Assembly: GCF_023016285.1 (NCBI RefSeq)
Contig: NZ_CP095413.1
Coordinates: 3,427,001-3,491,000, forward strand
DNA: 64,000 nucleotides
Direction: 5' to 3'
From: Muricauda sp. SCSIO 64092
GTDB taxonomy: Bacteria > Bacteroidota > Bacteroidia > Flavobacteriales > Flavobacteriaceae
A program made the translations under genes and the position numbers. The notes beneath the pieces are model-generated. The model was not told the DNA's origin and searched no databases. It was given only the letters and a program-made list of their open reading frames with translations. Below are positions 27,046 to 36,296 of the stretch, one piece after another. Each line of letters opens with the position of its first letter. Position 1 is the stretch's first letter.

Positions 27046-28031
27046 CTTGATTGTATCTGGTTGAGTTGATTTTGTAATTCTTGATTTCGCGCTTTAACGG
27101 AGTTCATTTCCTTAACGAGATTTTGAATCTCCTTCTGTTGCGCAATGGTATAGAGCATCAGTTCCTCAATCTTTTGGAGCAGTTTGGCGTTCATTTCCCC
27201 GAGCATGATGCCATCTTCGACTACCTCTTGGGCACTGGGGATATCTTGTAAGTGTCCTTTTTCCTTAATATAATTTTCCACTTCTTTCAAAGAAGGCAAC
27301 TCATAGTCCTTATCGAAAACATAATCCGGCCAGCCCACCATATCCACTTTGACCTCTTTGGTATGGATGTTACCATTGACCGCAAGTTTGGCATCGGGAG
27401 TTTCGGTCCCGATACCTACATCTCCGTTGTTTTTGACAATCAAACCTTGGCCTTTTGCAAAAATTCTTAAATCATAGCCGTTGCGATTCGTAAAAAAACC
27501 AAGGTACTTTCTATTGTTGCTACCCTCTCCCAGCCACCATACTTCATCCCCACTTTTGTCATAACCTCCCAACCATCCATAAAAAGAATCATCAGTATCC
27601 TCCTTACTAGTGTTTTGAAGCTTGATGACAGCCCCATTTCCTGATATATGAAGTTTTGAAGTTGGAGAAGACGTTCCTATTCCAACACCACTTCCGTCAC
27701 CTTTAATGGTCATCAATCTTGAATTCCCGTTATTGCTGTTGAAAAGGATATCCTGGGAATTTCTTGTCTCAATTTCCAATTCTAAACCGTAACTCCTAAT
27801 CTCATTGGTGCCACCGAGAATATTTCTAAAAAGGAGAAAATTATTGGAATCCCCCAGTCGAAGTCCTTCAGAAGCTCCATAAACATCCAGGGCATAAGCC
27901 GGAGATCCTGTTCCAATTCCCACATTATACGAGGTGGTAATAGTATTTCCGCCATCGGGCCCTGTCCATTGTTGGGGATACAAGAATATCGCTATTGAAA
28001 AGGTAAAAAGGGTTAAGGTTGCTTTTTTCAT
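27042..28031 (-). CDS. Secreted fibre-like protein with shared C-terminal module (paralogue 2)
   Basis: A 329-residue exported protein, middle member of the tandem set. It has a signal peptide, a different N-terminal half (GTNEIRSYGLELEIETRN, then SFYGWLGGYDKSGDEVWWLG), three VGIGT-P motifs spaced along the chain, and the common C-terminal module PDAKLAVNGNIHTKEVKVDMVGWPDY onward with a long coiled coil (KEMNSVKARNQELQNQLNQIQSR). VGIGT repeats and a coiled-coil end suggest a trimeric fibre as in phage tail spikes, but this is inference. ATGA overlaps at both ends join it to its neighbours. Confidence 0.75.
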   Translation of the reverse strand: MKKATLTLFTFSIAIFLYPQQWTGPDGGNTITTSYNVGIGTGSPAYALDVYGASEGLRLGDSNNFLLFRNILGGTNEIRSYGLELEIETRNSQDILFNSNNGNSRLMTIKGDGSGVGIGTSSPTSKLHISGNGAVIKLQNTSKEDTDDSFYGWLGGYDKSGDEVWWLGEGSNNRKYLGFFTNRNGYDLRIFAKGQGLIVKNNGDVGIGTETPDAKLAVNGNIHTKEVKVDMVGWPDYVFDKDYELPSLKEVENYIKEKGHLQDIPSAQEVVEDGIMLGEMNAKLLQKIEELMLYTIAQQKEIQNLVKEMNSVKARNQELQNQLNQIQSR

Positions 28032-28945
28032 CTTGATCGTATTTGGTTAAGTTGCTTTTGTAAATCTTGATTCTGTGCTTTAAGCGTTTGGATTTCCTTC
28101 TGTTGCTTGATGGTATAGAGCATCAGTTCCTCAATCTTTTGAAGCAGTTTGGCATCCATTTCCCCAAGTTGGATACCGTTTTCCATCACCTCTTGGGCAC
28201 TGGGGATATCCTGTAAGTGTCCTTTTTCCACAATATGGGCTTCCACTTCTTCCAAAGAAGGCAACTCATAGTTCTTATCAAACACATAATCCGGCCAGCC
28301 CACCAGGTCCACTTTGACCTCTTTGGCATGGATGTCGCCATTTACTGCTAGTTTGGCATCAGGGGCAGTAGTGCCTATCCCTACATTACCGCTTCTATTA
28401 ATTCGCATGGCCTCAAAATTGGAATCTACAAAGGCGCCACTGGATTTTACCCGAAATGCCAATCCCTGAATATCATCGTCTGTGGCCTCTTGGATTGCTT
28501 GGATTTCAGGACCATTTTGCTTACCCAACATCACCGAGGATAGGATATTGCCAGAACCTACATTGCTGCCAAAAATATGTAGTTTGGTACCTGGGGAAGA
28601 GGTCCCAATACCAACATTCCCATTGGAATCAAAAACTATTGAATTTGTCCCCAGTTGATAATTGTATAGACTAAACTTACCGGTATGGGGATAATTGGAG
28701 AGCAGTCCCCAGGTCCTCTGTCCTTGATCTAAAAATCTAATGATGGACTGATCACCGTCCGAACCGGCATTGATGTGTATTTCAGCGTCATTTCCCGTAA
28801 TCGATTTGATTTCAAGCTCCGATGATGGCGTTGTCGTTCCGATGCCAACCTTATCCGTTGTGGTGATGCTACTTCCATTATCCGTCCACTGGGCGCTCAG
28901 GCCGGTTTGGACAACCATTAGGGTAATAAAAAATGCTTTTTTCAT
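28028..28945 (-). CDS. Secreted fibre-like protein with shared C-terminal module (paralogue 1)
   Basis: A 305-residue exported protein and the first gene of the operon. The start is the ATG at 28945 (MKKAFFITLMVVQTGLSAQ); codons further upstream to 29077 do not look like protein. The middle carries VGIGTTTPSSELEIKS, GNVGIGTSSPGTKLHIFG and GNVGIGTTAPDAKLAVNG, which read as repeated tail-fibre-like strands. The C-terminal module is the same as in the next two genes, ending QNQDLQKQLNQIRSR. radC is transcribed away from it. Function is unknown. Confidence 0.75.
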   Translation of the reverse strand: MKKAFFITLMVVQTGLSAQWTDNGSSITTTDKVGIGTTTPSSELEIKSITGNDAEIHINAGSDGDQSIIRFLDQGQRTWGLLSNYPHTGKFSLYNYQLGTNSIVFDSNGNVGIGTSSPGTKLHIFGSNVGSGNILSSVMLGKQNGPEIQAIQEATDDDIQGLAFRVKSSGAFVDSNFEAMRINRSGNVGIGTTAPDAKLAVNGDIHAKEVKVDLVGWPDYVFDKNYELPSLEEVEAHIVEKGHLQDIPSAQEVMENGIQLGEMDAKLLQKIEELMLYTIKQQKEIQTLKAQNQDLQKQLNQIRSR

Positions 28946-29165
28946 TGTAGTAAATTTCTCTACTAAAATTAAGAAATGTACAGTTATTTTATTCGTTTTT
29001 TTGGTTAAATCAAGGGGGAATTGAGTGGTAAATAGGCTAACCGTACAACGCAAAATGGTGATATGGACAACGTCCAATTTCGGGTTTATCGCAATGGTGA
29101 AAAAGTTCCGTTTTGGAGTGCTTTTAAGAGTGACCTACATGAAATTAAACTCCTATCTTTAAAGC

Positions 29166-29864
29166 ATGCAAGAAAAGCAAAACTCACTTTCCATTAAGAA
29201 TTGGGCGGATGATGACAAACCCCGTGAGAAAATGTTGCAAAAAGGCCGTTTGGCACTTTCCGATGCGGAGCTTATCGCCATTCTTATAGGCTCTGGGAGC
29301 AAAAAGGAAAGTGCTGTTGAACTCAGTAAGCGAATTCTTTCTTCAGCAGGAAACAACCTAAATGAATTGGGTAGGCTGTCCATTAAACAGTTAATGGGAT
29401 TTAAGGGCATTGGGGAGGCCAAAGCCATAACCATTGCGGCTGCCTTGGAATTTGGAAGGAGACGAAGGGGGGAAGAGGTTCAAAAAGTAACTAAAATCAC
29501 CAGTAGTAAAGATGCCTTTGAGCTATTACAGCCCCTAATGGGAGAATTGCCCCATGAAGAATTTTGGATCCTATACTTGAATAATTCCAATAAGGTGTTG
29601 CACAGGGAACAACTGAGCAAGGGCGGTATGACCGGAACCTTGGTCGATGTGCGTTTGGTAATGAAACATGCCTTGGAACATAGTGCCGTTGGCTTGATTT
29701 TGGCGCATAACCATCCTTCCGGTACACTAAAACCAAGTCGTTCTGACAAAGAGATCACCAAAAAACTGAAAACCGCGTCCGGAGCATTGGATATTAAAAC
29801 GTTGGACCATCTCATTATTGCCCAAAACAGCTATTTTAGTTTTGCCGATGAAGGAATCTTATGA
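29166..29864 (+). CDS. radC: RadC family JAMM-domain protein
   Basis: A 232-residue protein. The N-terminal helix-hairpin-helix region (KQLMGFKGIGEAKAITIAAALEFGRR) resembles DNA-binding HhH motifs. The C-terminal JAMM metalloprotease-like domain has the zinc motif AHNHPSGTLKPSRSD. Despite the name, a direct repair role for RadC is not established. It is transcribed alone, opposite the fibre-like operon. TATCTTTA at 29154-29161 is a near match to the -7 box. Confidence 0.95.
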   Translation: MQEKQNSLSIKNWADDDKPREKMLQKGRLALSDAELIAILIGSGSKKESAVELSKRILSSAGNNLNELGRLSIKQLMGFKGIGEAKAITIAAALEFGRRRRGEEVQKVTKITSSKDAFELLQPLMGELPHEEFWILYLNNSNKVLHREQLSKGGMTGTLVDVRLVMKHALEHSAVGLILAHNHPSGTLKPSRSDKEITKKLKTASGALDIKTLDHLIIAQNSYFSFADEGIL

Positions 29865-29903
29865 AACTTCAAAATGGATAGGCCGATCTTTTGGATTTGC
29901 TAG

Positions 29904-30065
29904 TGAACTCATTTAAACTTTTTCAAATGGCTAAAAAATTGTCCATCTGCACCCATTTTTCGTCTTTTTTTCCTTCCGTAGCCCAGCTATGCAACTCAAA
30001 AAAGCTTTCAACTGGGCACAAAATCCCTAATTTTCGCCTAATTCAAAAAAGTTTAAATGAGTTCA
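29904..30065. mobile_element. 162-bp foldback element with 20-bp perfect terminal inverted repeats (MITE-like)
   Basis: Bases 29904-29923 and 30046-30065 are perfect 20-base reverse complements (beginning TGAACTC and ending GAGTTCA). The symmetry continues weakly inward: TGCACCCA in the left arm corresponds to TGTGCCCA in the reversed right arm, with A-rich matches before it. A smaller GCCCAG/CTGGGC hairpin sits inside. No open frame of quality is present, and no target-site duplication is evident. It could be a miniature inverted-repeat element or a structured regulatory leader of the next gene. Confidence 0.6.
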
Positions 30066-30090
30066 ATTATAAATTTTGTGTTGAATAGGC

Positions 30091-31386
30091 ATGTTGCTCA
30101 TTTATACCCATAAAATCACCAATCGCTTCAGTTATACCATGAAGCACATATTTGTACAATTATTGGGTATTGAAATTGGGTTTACCACCAAGGTAGAGGA
30201 TTTTATAAAACACCAGGGCCCCAAAATCACCTACACCAAGCAACCCCTTCAGAATGAATTTTTTATTCGTTCAAATGATCTGCTTTTTGAACAGGGAATC
30301 AATGACATTCAAATAAGGGTTCAAGACTGGGAGGGAATTCCCTGTTTTTTTGCTACCGATGAACGGAGCAATATTCCTTTTGACATCTTTTCCGCCAGTT
30401 TTTATCTATTGAGCAGGTATGAGGAATATCTACCACACGTAAAGGATGAATTGGGCAGGTTTCCACCCGAAACCAGTGTGGCCTACGAACATGGGTTTTT
30501 GGATACCCCCGTGGTGGACCTATGGTCCCATAAGTTCCTTAAGATTCTTATGGCGCGTTTTTCGGATATTATGGTAAAACCTAAAAAGTATCGGTTTACT
30601 TCCATAGTCAATGTGACCACTTCACATTGTTTTGCCTTACGCGGATTTGGTCGCAGCGCGGCCGGGTTTTTTTATGATCTTTCGGGCTTGAAACTCTCGC
30701 GCATGGTAAAACGCATTGTGGTTTGGTTCAATCCCAAAAAAGATCCCTATGACAACTTTTCAAGGCTCGTGGAAATTCACAAAAAATTTAGGGCCAAGAC
30801 CATGTTCTTTTTTCAGTTTGCGGCTTACTCTGCCCATGACAAGAACATTTCGATCCACAAAAACCGTTTTCGGTATTTGATCAAATCGGTGGCTGATTAC
30901 AGTATAGTATCTTTAAGTGCATCCATGGCGGCAGGTGCGGATGTGGACACCTTAAAAAAGGAGAAAATGCAGTTGTCAAATCTCATTAACAGACCGATCA
31001 AGTATTCACGAATGCGCTATAACAAAGTCTTTGTGCCCCATACGTACAGGGATTTGGTTGAAGCCGAATTTACGGATGACTATTCCTTGGGCTATACCCA
31101 CTATTTGGGGTTTCGGGCGGGTACTTCGGTCCCCTTTCCGTTTTATGACATTAATTTGGAGGTACAACAGCCAATTAAGATCCATCCCTTTGCCGTTTGT
31201 GATTATGCCTTGAGAAAGCATGGGAATAAAGAGGGGATTTTTGCCCAATTGGACCAAATGTACCGAAAGGTAAAACTGGTTAAGGGGGATTTTATCTTGG
31301 TGTTCTCCAATGAACTCCTTGGCGAAAAACATAAAATTAACTGGTTGGAGCTATACGAATCCCTTTTAAAACGCTATTATGTTTAA
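30091..31386 (+). CDS. DUF7033 / polysaccharide deacetylase-like family protein
   Basis: A 431-residue cytosolic protein. The start MLLIYTHKITNRFSYTMKHIFVQLLGIEIGF is typical of a flavobacterial family annotated as DUF7033 or polysaccharide deacetylase-like. RYEEYLPHVKDELGRFPPETS is another hallmark. The C-terminal half keeps the beta/alpha pattern of a deacetylase barrel. The catalytic Asp and metal histidines are not conserved in the places expected (VTTSHCFALRG instead of a DxD/H motif), so this copy may be inactive. It overlaps the HAD gene by eight bases. The foldback element lies directly upstream. Confidence 0.7.
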   Translation: MLLIYTHKITNRFSYTMKHIFVQLLGIEIGFTTKVEDFIKHQGPKITYTKQPLQNEFFIRSNDLLFEQGINDIQIRVQDWEGIPCFFATDERSNIPFDIFSASFYLLSRYEEYLPHVKDELGRFPPETSVAYEHGFLDTPVVDLWSHKFLKILMARFSDIMVKPKKYRFTSIVNVTTSHCFALRGFGRSAAGFFYDLSGLKLSRMVKRIVVWFNPKKDPYDNFSRLVEIHKKFRAKTMFFFQFAAYSAHDKNISIHKNRFRYLIKSVADYSIVSLSASMAAGADVDTLKKEKMQLSNLINRPIKYSRMRYNKVFVPHTYRDLVEAEFTDDYSLGYTHYLGFRAGTSVPFPFYDINLEVQQPIKIHPFAVCDYALRKHGNKEGIFAQLDQMYRKVKLVKGDFILVFSNELLGEKHKINWLELYESLLKRYYV

Positions 31387-32068
31387 GGGGGTCGTTACCG
31401 ATGTGTTTTTTGATTTGGACCATACCCTTTGGGATTTTGAGAGAAACTCCGAGCTCACATTTCAATCCATTTTTGAAAAACATGATCTTCAGGTAGATCT
31501 TGAAAACTTTTTAAAGGTCTATACACCTATTAATTTCAAGTTTTGGAAACTTTATCGCGAAGAAAAAGTGACCAAGGAAAACCTACGTTATCAAAGGTTG
31601 AAACAGAGTTTTGATGAGATCGGTAAAAAAGTGGATGACAATACCATTCACAGACTTTCTGAGGATTATATTAAAAATCTCTCCTCTTTTGGTCATTTAA
31701 TTTCGGGCACATTTGAAATCCTGGAGTATTTAAAAAGTTCATATCGATTACACATCATCACCAATGGTTTTGCGGAAACGCAGCGGAAGAAAATGATCAA
31801 CTCCAAGATTTCGGGATATTTTGAAATTGTGGTGAATTCCGAAATGGCAGGGGTAAAGAAGCCCAACCCAAGGATTTTCCAGATGGCGCTGGAGAAGGCA
31901 AACACCCTGCCCAATAATTCATTGATGATCGGGGATAATCTGGAAGCCGATATTCTTGGCGCGCAAGCTGTAGGATTTCACACCTTACATTTTAATTCCA
32001 ACGGTGAAAATTTCCATGAATTCTCAAAAATCATTCACCATCTTCACGAAATAAAACAGTTTTTATAG
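31379..32068 (+). CDS. HAD family hydrolase, YjjG-type nucleotidase
   Basis: A 229-residue haloacid dehalogenase-type phosphatase. Motif I is DVFFDLDHTLWDF with two aspartates, motif II is HIITNGF, motif III the Lys in GVKKPNPRIF, and motif IV IGDNLEADILGAQ. The closest type is YjjG, which removes phosphate from non-canonical pyrimidine nucleotides. Substrate assignment is by overall similarity only. Its start is inside the end of the DUF7033 gene, so the two are co-translated. Confidence 0.9.
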   Translation: MFKGVVTDVFFDLDHTLWDFERNSELTFQSIFEKHDLQVDLENFLKVYTPINFKFWKLYREEKVTKENLRYQRLKQSFDEIGKKVDDNTIHRLSEDYIKNLSSFGHLISGTFEILEYLKSSYRLHIITNGFAETQRKKMINSKISGYFEIVVNSEMAGVKKPNPRIFQMALEKANTLPNNSLMIGDNLEADILGAQAVGFHTLHFNSNGENFHEFSKIIHHLHEIKQFL

Positions 32069-32125
32069 AGTTATAGTAGGGTAGGGCTTACCTCAATTGT
32101 TATTAGGCCACTGATATTGCTCAAA

Positions 32126-32662
32126 ATGAAAAAACCGTCCCTTCTTTTTCTATTTCTTTTTTTACTGTATTCCTGCGCCGAGGAAACGGATTTTGATCAG
32201 TTTGATGATCTGAGCATAGAACCAACGGTGGCTTCCAGTATTCTTTATGTCGAGTCTGATGAAGACACCATAAATTTGGCGGGTACCGGAGGTTTTTATG
32301 ACCAAACCTTCACTTTTGAGGCTTTTAATGAGGCCTTTGTCTCAGAAAGGGTATTGGATGGGACCATTACATATGAGGTAGAAAATACTACAAGTAAACC
32401 TCTAGGGATAGTAATTGAGTTTTTGGATGCGGATGGAAATATTTTGGACAGTGAATCCTTTGTGATTCCCCAAGACCCAGCTCCATTGCTGGAACGTCAA
32501 GTTGCCTATGGGCAAGGGGGCAAGTCAATTGATATTCTTAGAAATACCACAAATATTAGGGTAAGTGGGGAAAATTTGGGTGATGCCACTAGCCAATCCT
32601 CACAATCCGAGCCCAAAATAATCCTTAGATCAAGCGCTGCCTTTAGATTACGATTACGATGA
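32126..32662 (+). CDS. Hypothetical lipoprotein, first gene of a three-gene envelope operon
   Basis: A 178-residue lipoprotein: ATG at 32126, signal peptide, and lipobox LLYSC at about Cys15. The mature part is acidic at first (EETDFDQFDDL) and then forms beta strands like an Ig-type fold (DGTITYEVENTTSKPLGIVIEFLDADGNIL). No known domain is recognised. It overlaps the DUF5723 gene by four bases, so it probably works with that outer-membrane protein. Confidence 0.75.
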   Translation: MKKPSLLFLFLFLLYSCAEETDFDQFDDLSIEPTVASSILYVESDEDTINLAGTGGFYDQTFTFEAFNEAFVSERVLDGTITYEVENTTSKPLGIVIEFLDADGNILDSESFVIPQDPAPLLERQVAYGQGGKSIDILRNTTNIRVSGENLGDATSQSSQSEPKIILRSSAAFRLRLR

Positions 32663-34110
32663 GAAAACAAGCCTTGGTTTTATGGACCATTCTTTGTGGA
32701 ATGGCAACATTGTGTGCCCAAAACAAACAGTTGTTGTATGATTTTTATGAGATTCCCCAGTCTTTAATGCTCAATCCTGGAGTAAAAACCCCTTACAAAT
32801 GGCATTCAGGGGTTCCTTTGTTACCTGCTTTTTCATTTCAGGCGGGCAGTAGTGGTATCACAGTAAGCGATTTGTTTGCAAATGATGGTATCGACTTTAC
32901 CACCAAGTTCAGGAACCAGGTCGTTAACGGTTTAAACAAGAATGATGAATTTGGGGGGAGTGGTCAGATTGAATTGTTCAATATTGGTTTTAGGAGTACT
33001 AATCAGCCCAGGGATTATTATTCCTTTGGAATATACGGTGAGGGTTTTATTTCACAATTCTGGCCCGAGGATTTGGCCGTATTGGCATTTGAAGGAAACG
33101 CGGATAACTTAAACAGGCGATTTAGCCTCAATCATATTGCCACTCAAGGGGAAGCTATCAACGTATTTCACTTTGGCATTAACCGAAAACTGAACAACAA
33201 ATGGACGGTAGGTGCACGGGCCAAACTATATTCCAGTGTATTTGAGTTCAAATCTGCCAATAATGATGGGTATTTTGTGACGACGCGGGGCGAAAACAAT
33301 ATTTTGAGAAATACCCTGGTCGCCGATGTTACCATGCGAACTTCCGGGGTACAGGAAATCATTGATATCATAGAGGAGGACACCGGGACGACAAAGGTAG
33401 ATTTGGCCAGTCTTCTACTACGTCGCTCCTTCTTTGGGGGGAATTTGGGCATTGGATTTGATATCGGTTTCACCCATAGTTTTGGGAGAAATAGCTTTTT
33501 TACCGCCAGCCTATTGGATGTAGGGTTCATTTATCATACCAATGCCATTAAGAATTATACGTTACAGGGAGCGGCCTCCAATGAAGGAGTGGAAATAGTA
33601 TTGCCCGAGGATTTGGCCAATTTCAATACTGAAATTTGGCAAGAACTTGTGGACGATTTTGAAGCGCAAGTTCCTTTTGATACCAATGAGGACTCCTATA
33701 TAACCTTAAGACCTATTAGCTTAAATGCCTCTTTCCGCTACAACTTTGGGGGACCCGGACCAAAAACCAAAAATTGCGGATGCGGCACGAGCGTAGTTTC
33801 AAGGACAGAGAATTTGGACTATGTCAATGCCGTTGGCGGACAACTGTTTGTGATAAATAGGGTGCGTGGTCCCCAAGCAGCGCTTACGGGATTTTATCAA
33901 CGGAGATTGGGAAACACATTGGCATTTAAAACAACATATACCGTGGATAAGTACAGTTTTTCCAATATTGGTTTGGGACTGAATCTACAAGCGGGGCCCG
34001 TTAATTTCTATCTTTTGGGTGATAACCTTTTGGGGTATGCCAATATTCCAAACAGCCACTATGCCTCTTTACAGTTCGGATTTAATATTATATCTTGGAA
34101 TGGTAATTGA
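32659..34110 (+). CDS. DUF5723 family outer membrane beta-barrel protein
   Basis: A 483-residue exported protein with the DUF5723 opening (LYDFYEIPQSLMLNPGVKTPYKWHSGVPLLP) and alternating beta-strand pattern ending in an aromatic-rich strand, as in outer membrane barrels. It has an unusual NCGCGTSV cysteine pair in a loop before the last strands. Function of the family is unknown; some relatives resemble PorP/SprF or FadL-like barrels. The neighbours are a lipoprotein and a secreted protein on the same strand. Confidence 0.85.
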   Translation: MRKQALVLWTILCGMATLCAQNKQLLYDFYEIPQSLMLNPGVKTPYKWHSGVPLLPAFSFQAGSSGITVSDLFANDGIDFTTKFRNQVVNGLNKNDEFGGSGQIELFNIGFRSTNQPRDYYSFGIYGEGFISQFWPEDLAVLAFEGNADNLNRRFSLNHIATQGEAINVFHFGINRKLNNKWTVGARAKLYSSVFEFKSANNDGYFVTTRGENNILRNTLVADVTMRTSGVQEIIDIIEEDTGTTKVDLASLLLRRSFFGGNLGIGFDIGFTHSFGRNSFFTASLLDVGFIYHTNAIKNYTLQGAASNEGVEIVLPEDLANFNTEIWQELVDDFEAQVPFDTNEDSYITLRPISLNASFRYNFGGPGPKTKNCGCGTSVVSRTENLDYVNAVGGQLFVINRVRGPQAALTGFYQRRLGNTLAFKTTYTVDKYSFSNIGLGLNLQAGPVNFYLLGDNLLGYANIPNSHYASLQFGFNIISWNGN

Positions 34111-34123
34111 TTATAATCCCAAT

Positions 34124-34942
34124 ATGAAAAAAACCATAGTGTTGCTGGGCTTGGTGCTGATTGGCCATCTATTTGGCTACGGACAGTTGAACGATTATAA
34201 ATATATTGTGGTACCTACAAAGTTTGATGTCTTTAAGAAAGAAAATCAATTTCAGACCAGTACATTGATCAAATACCTTTTGACCAACGAAGGGTACAAT
34301 GCCGTTTACAACAATGCCTTACCCATAGATTTAATGGGCAACCCCTGTCTGGCACTAAGGACCAATTTGGTGGATAATTCGTCACTATTTTCAACCAAGG
34401 TCAAACTTTCTTTGGTTGATTGTAATGGGGCGGTAATTTTTGAAACCCAAGAGGGGTCTACTAGGGTTAAAGAGTATAAACAAGCTTACAAGGAAGCAAT
34501 ATCGGAAGCCTTTGGATCATTGCGTGGGCTTAATTATAGCTATGAACCAAAGGAAAATGAAAAAGCATCCGAAACTGTTACCATCAGTTTTGAAAATGAT
34601 ATAAGGTCGTTGGAAGAGGATTCGAATAACAATGCCAGCGCGGTGGTGGAAAAAAAGGAATCGGATCCATCCAAAGAACAAATGGTACGACCACAAATCC
34701 AGGAATTTGAGGAGGGGAATAGGGGAAAAGATCTATTGTATGCCCAACCGATAGAAGGGGGGTATCAGCTAGTGGATGCAACACCAAAAATAGTGTATGT
34801 ACTAAAGACTACTTCTTCACCCGACATATTTTTAATTACCAAGGATGGAAAAAACGGCGTTATTTTCAAAGATGAAGGGAAGTGGTACGTGGAAATGGAC
34901 GAAAACGGGAGTAAAGCCAAAGAATTGAACATAAAGTTCTAA
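34124..34942 (+). CDS. Secreted protein of unknown function, third gene of the envelope operon
   Basis: A 272-residue protein with a signal peptide (MKKTIVLLGLVLIGHLFGYGQ) followed by LNDYKYIVVPTKFDVFKKENQFQTSTLIKYLLTNEGYNAVY, a flavobacterial family seen next to DUF5723 genes. The middle is charged and likely unstructured, and the end forms a compact beta segment (VYVLKTTSSPDIFLITKDGKNGVIF). The start at 34124 is chosen because the reading frame before it overlaps DUF5723 and the signal peptide starts here. The stop overlaps that of rarA by four bases. Confidence 0.8.
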   Translation: MKKTIVLLGLVLIGHLFGYGQLNDYKYIVVPTKFDVFKKENQFQTSTLIKYLLTNEGYNAVYNNALPIDLMGNPCLALRTNLVDNSSLFSTKVKLSLVDCNGAVIFETQEGSTRVKEYKQAYKEAISEAFGSLRGLNYSYEPKENEKASETVTISFENDIRSLEEDSNNNASAVVEKKESDPSKEQMVRPQIQEFEEGNRGKDLLYAQPIEGGYQLVDATPKIVYVLKTTSSPDIFLITKDGKNGVIFKDEGKWYVEMDENGSKAKELNIKF

Positions 34943-36216
34943 AAATCGTATTTTTCCTTCCATCGCTTTTTTAGGAACTCGCGCATTGTATTTTCCCTAG
35001 GATTTTTCCCAGGGACATAGAATGTTGTCCCTGCTATTTCCTCTGGCAAAAACTCTTGGTCGATAAAATTGTTTACATGGTCATGGGCATAACCATACCC
35101 CTTACCGTAACCCAAATCCTTCATCAATTTTGTAGGGGCATTTCTAATGTTCATGGGAACCGATAGGTCTCCCGTTTCCCTTACCTTTTGCTGCGCCTTG
35201 CCAATGGCCAAATAACTGGCATTGCTCTTTGGTGAACTGGCCAAATAGGTAGCGCATTGGCTCAAAATAATACGGGCCTCGGGATAACCAATGATATTCA
35301 CGGCTTGAAAAGTGGCATTCGCCAAGACCAAAGCGGTTGGATTGGCATTGCCAATATCCTCGGAAGCAAGGATGACCATCCTTCGGGCAATGAATTTGAC
35401 ATCTTCACCACCCTCGATCATTCGGGCCAACCAATACACCGAAGCATTGGGATCACTTCCCCTTATTGATTTAATGAATGCCGAGATGATATCATAATGT
35501 TGTTCGCCTGTTTTATCGTAAAGGACAGTGTTTTTCTGTACTTTTTGCAGAACCACATCATTCGTGATTACAATGGAATTGCCCTCATCGGAATTGATCA
35601 AGAGCTCAAAAATATTGAGCAATTTTCTTCCATCGCCACCGGATAGGCGAAATAAGGCCTCGGTTTCCCTTAATTCGATTTTTTTTGATTTGAGAAGCTC
35701 ATCTTCTTGTATGGCACGTTCCAGCAAGCGTTCCAAATCTTCCTTTCCAAAAGGTTCCAATACATATACCTGGCATCGGGAAATCAATGCGGGGATGACC
35801 TCAAAACTGGGATTTTCCGTTGTGGCTCCAATAAGCGTTACCCACCCCTTTTCCACGGCTCCCAAAAGGGAATCTTGTTGTGACTTGCTGAACCTGTGAA
35901 TTTCATCAATAAAGAGAATTGGGTTTTTGGACGTAAAAAGACCACCACTTTGTTTTGCCTTTTCTATAATCTCCCGAACATCCTTGACCCCACTGCTAAT
36001 AGCACTAAGGGTATAAAAAGGACGGCCACTTTCATTGGCAATAATGTTGGCCAAAGTGGTCTTGCCCGTGCCCGGAGGTCCCCAAAAAATCAGGGAAGGA
36101 ACCATACCGGACTTTATTTGTTGGTACAAAGCTCCTTTTTCACCTACCAAATGATTCTGACTGATATAATCATTGAGGGTTTTGGGACGTATTCGCTCTG
36201 CTAAAGGTCTGTTCAT
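34939..36216 (-). CDS. rarA: Replication-associated recombination protein A (RarA/MgsA)
   Basis: A 425-residue AAA+ ATPase related to the clamp loader. The start MNRPLAERIRPKTLNDYISQNHLVG at 36216 is the family start. Walker A GPPGTGKTT at about residue 52, Walker B ILFIDEIHRFSK, sensor 1 TLIGATTENPSF. The C-terminal tetramerisation part ends with FKxxLP-like YVPGKNPRE. It acts at stalled replication forks. It converges on the secreted-protein gene and is transcribed away from the rhomboid gene. Confidence 0.96.
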   Translation of the reverse strand: MNRPLAERIRPKTLNDYISQNHLVGEKGALYQQIKSGMVPSLIFWGPPGTGKTTLANIIANESGRPFYTLSAISSGVKDVREIIEKAKQSGGLFTSKNPILFIDEIHRFSKSQQDSLLGAVEKGWVTLIGATTENPSFEVIPALISRCQVYVLEPFGKEDLERLLERAIQEDELLKSKKIELRETEALFRLSGGDGRKLLNIFELLINSDEGNSIVITNDVVLQKVQKNTVLYDKTGEQHYDIISAFIKSIRGSDPNASVYWLARMIEGGEDVKFIARRMVILASEDIGNANPTALVLANATFQAVNIIGYPEARIILSQCATYLASSPKSNASYLAIGKAQQKVRETGDLSVPMNIRNAPTKLMKDLGYGKGYGYAHDHVNNFIDQEFLPEEIAGTTFYVPGKNPRENTMREFLKKRWKEKYDF

Positions 36217-36296
36217 GGCATAAAAATAATTAGAATCCACAAATGACCTTTTGTCCAGTTTTGCATATTTGGCGTATTTGTTGCATTTTAAAGGGT

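Noticed and set aside
29891..30088. 65-codon frame inside the foldback element
   Set aside because: Composition is low complexity and it spans both inverted repeats, so the frame is chance.
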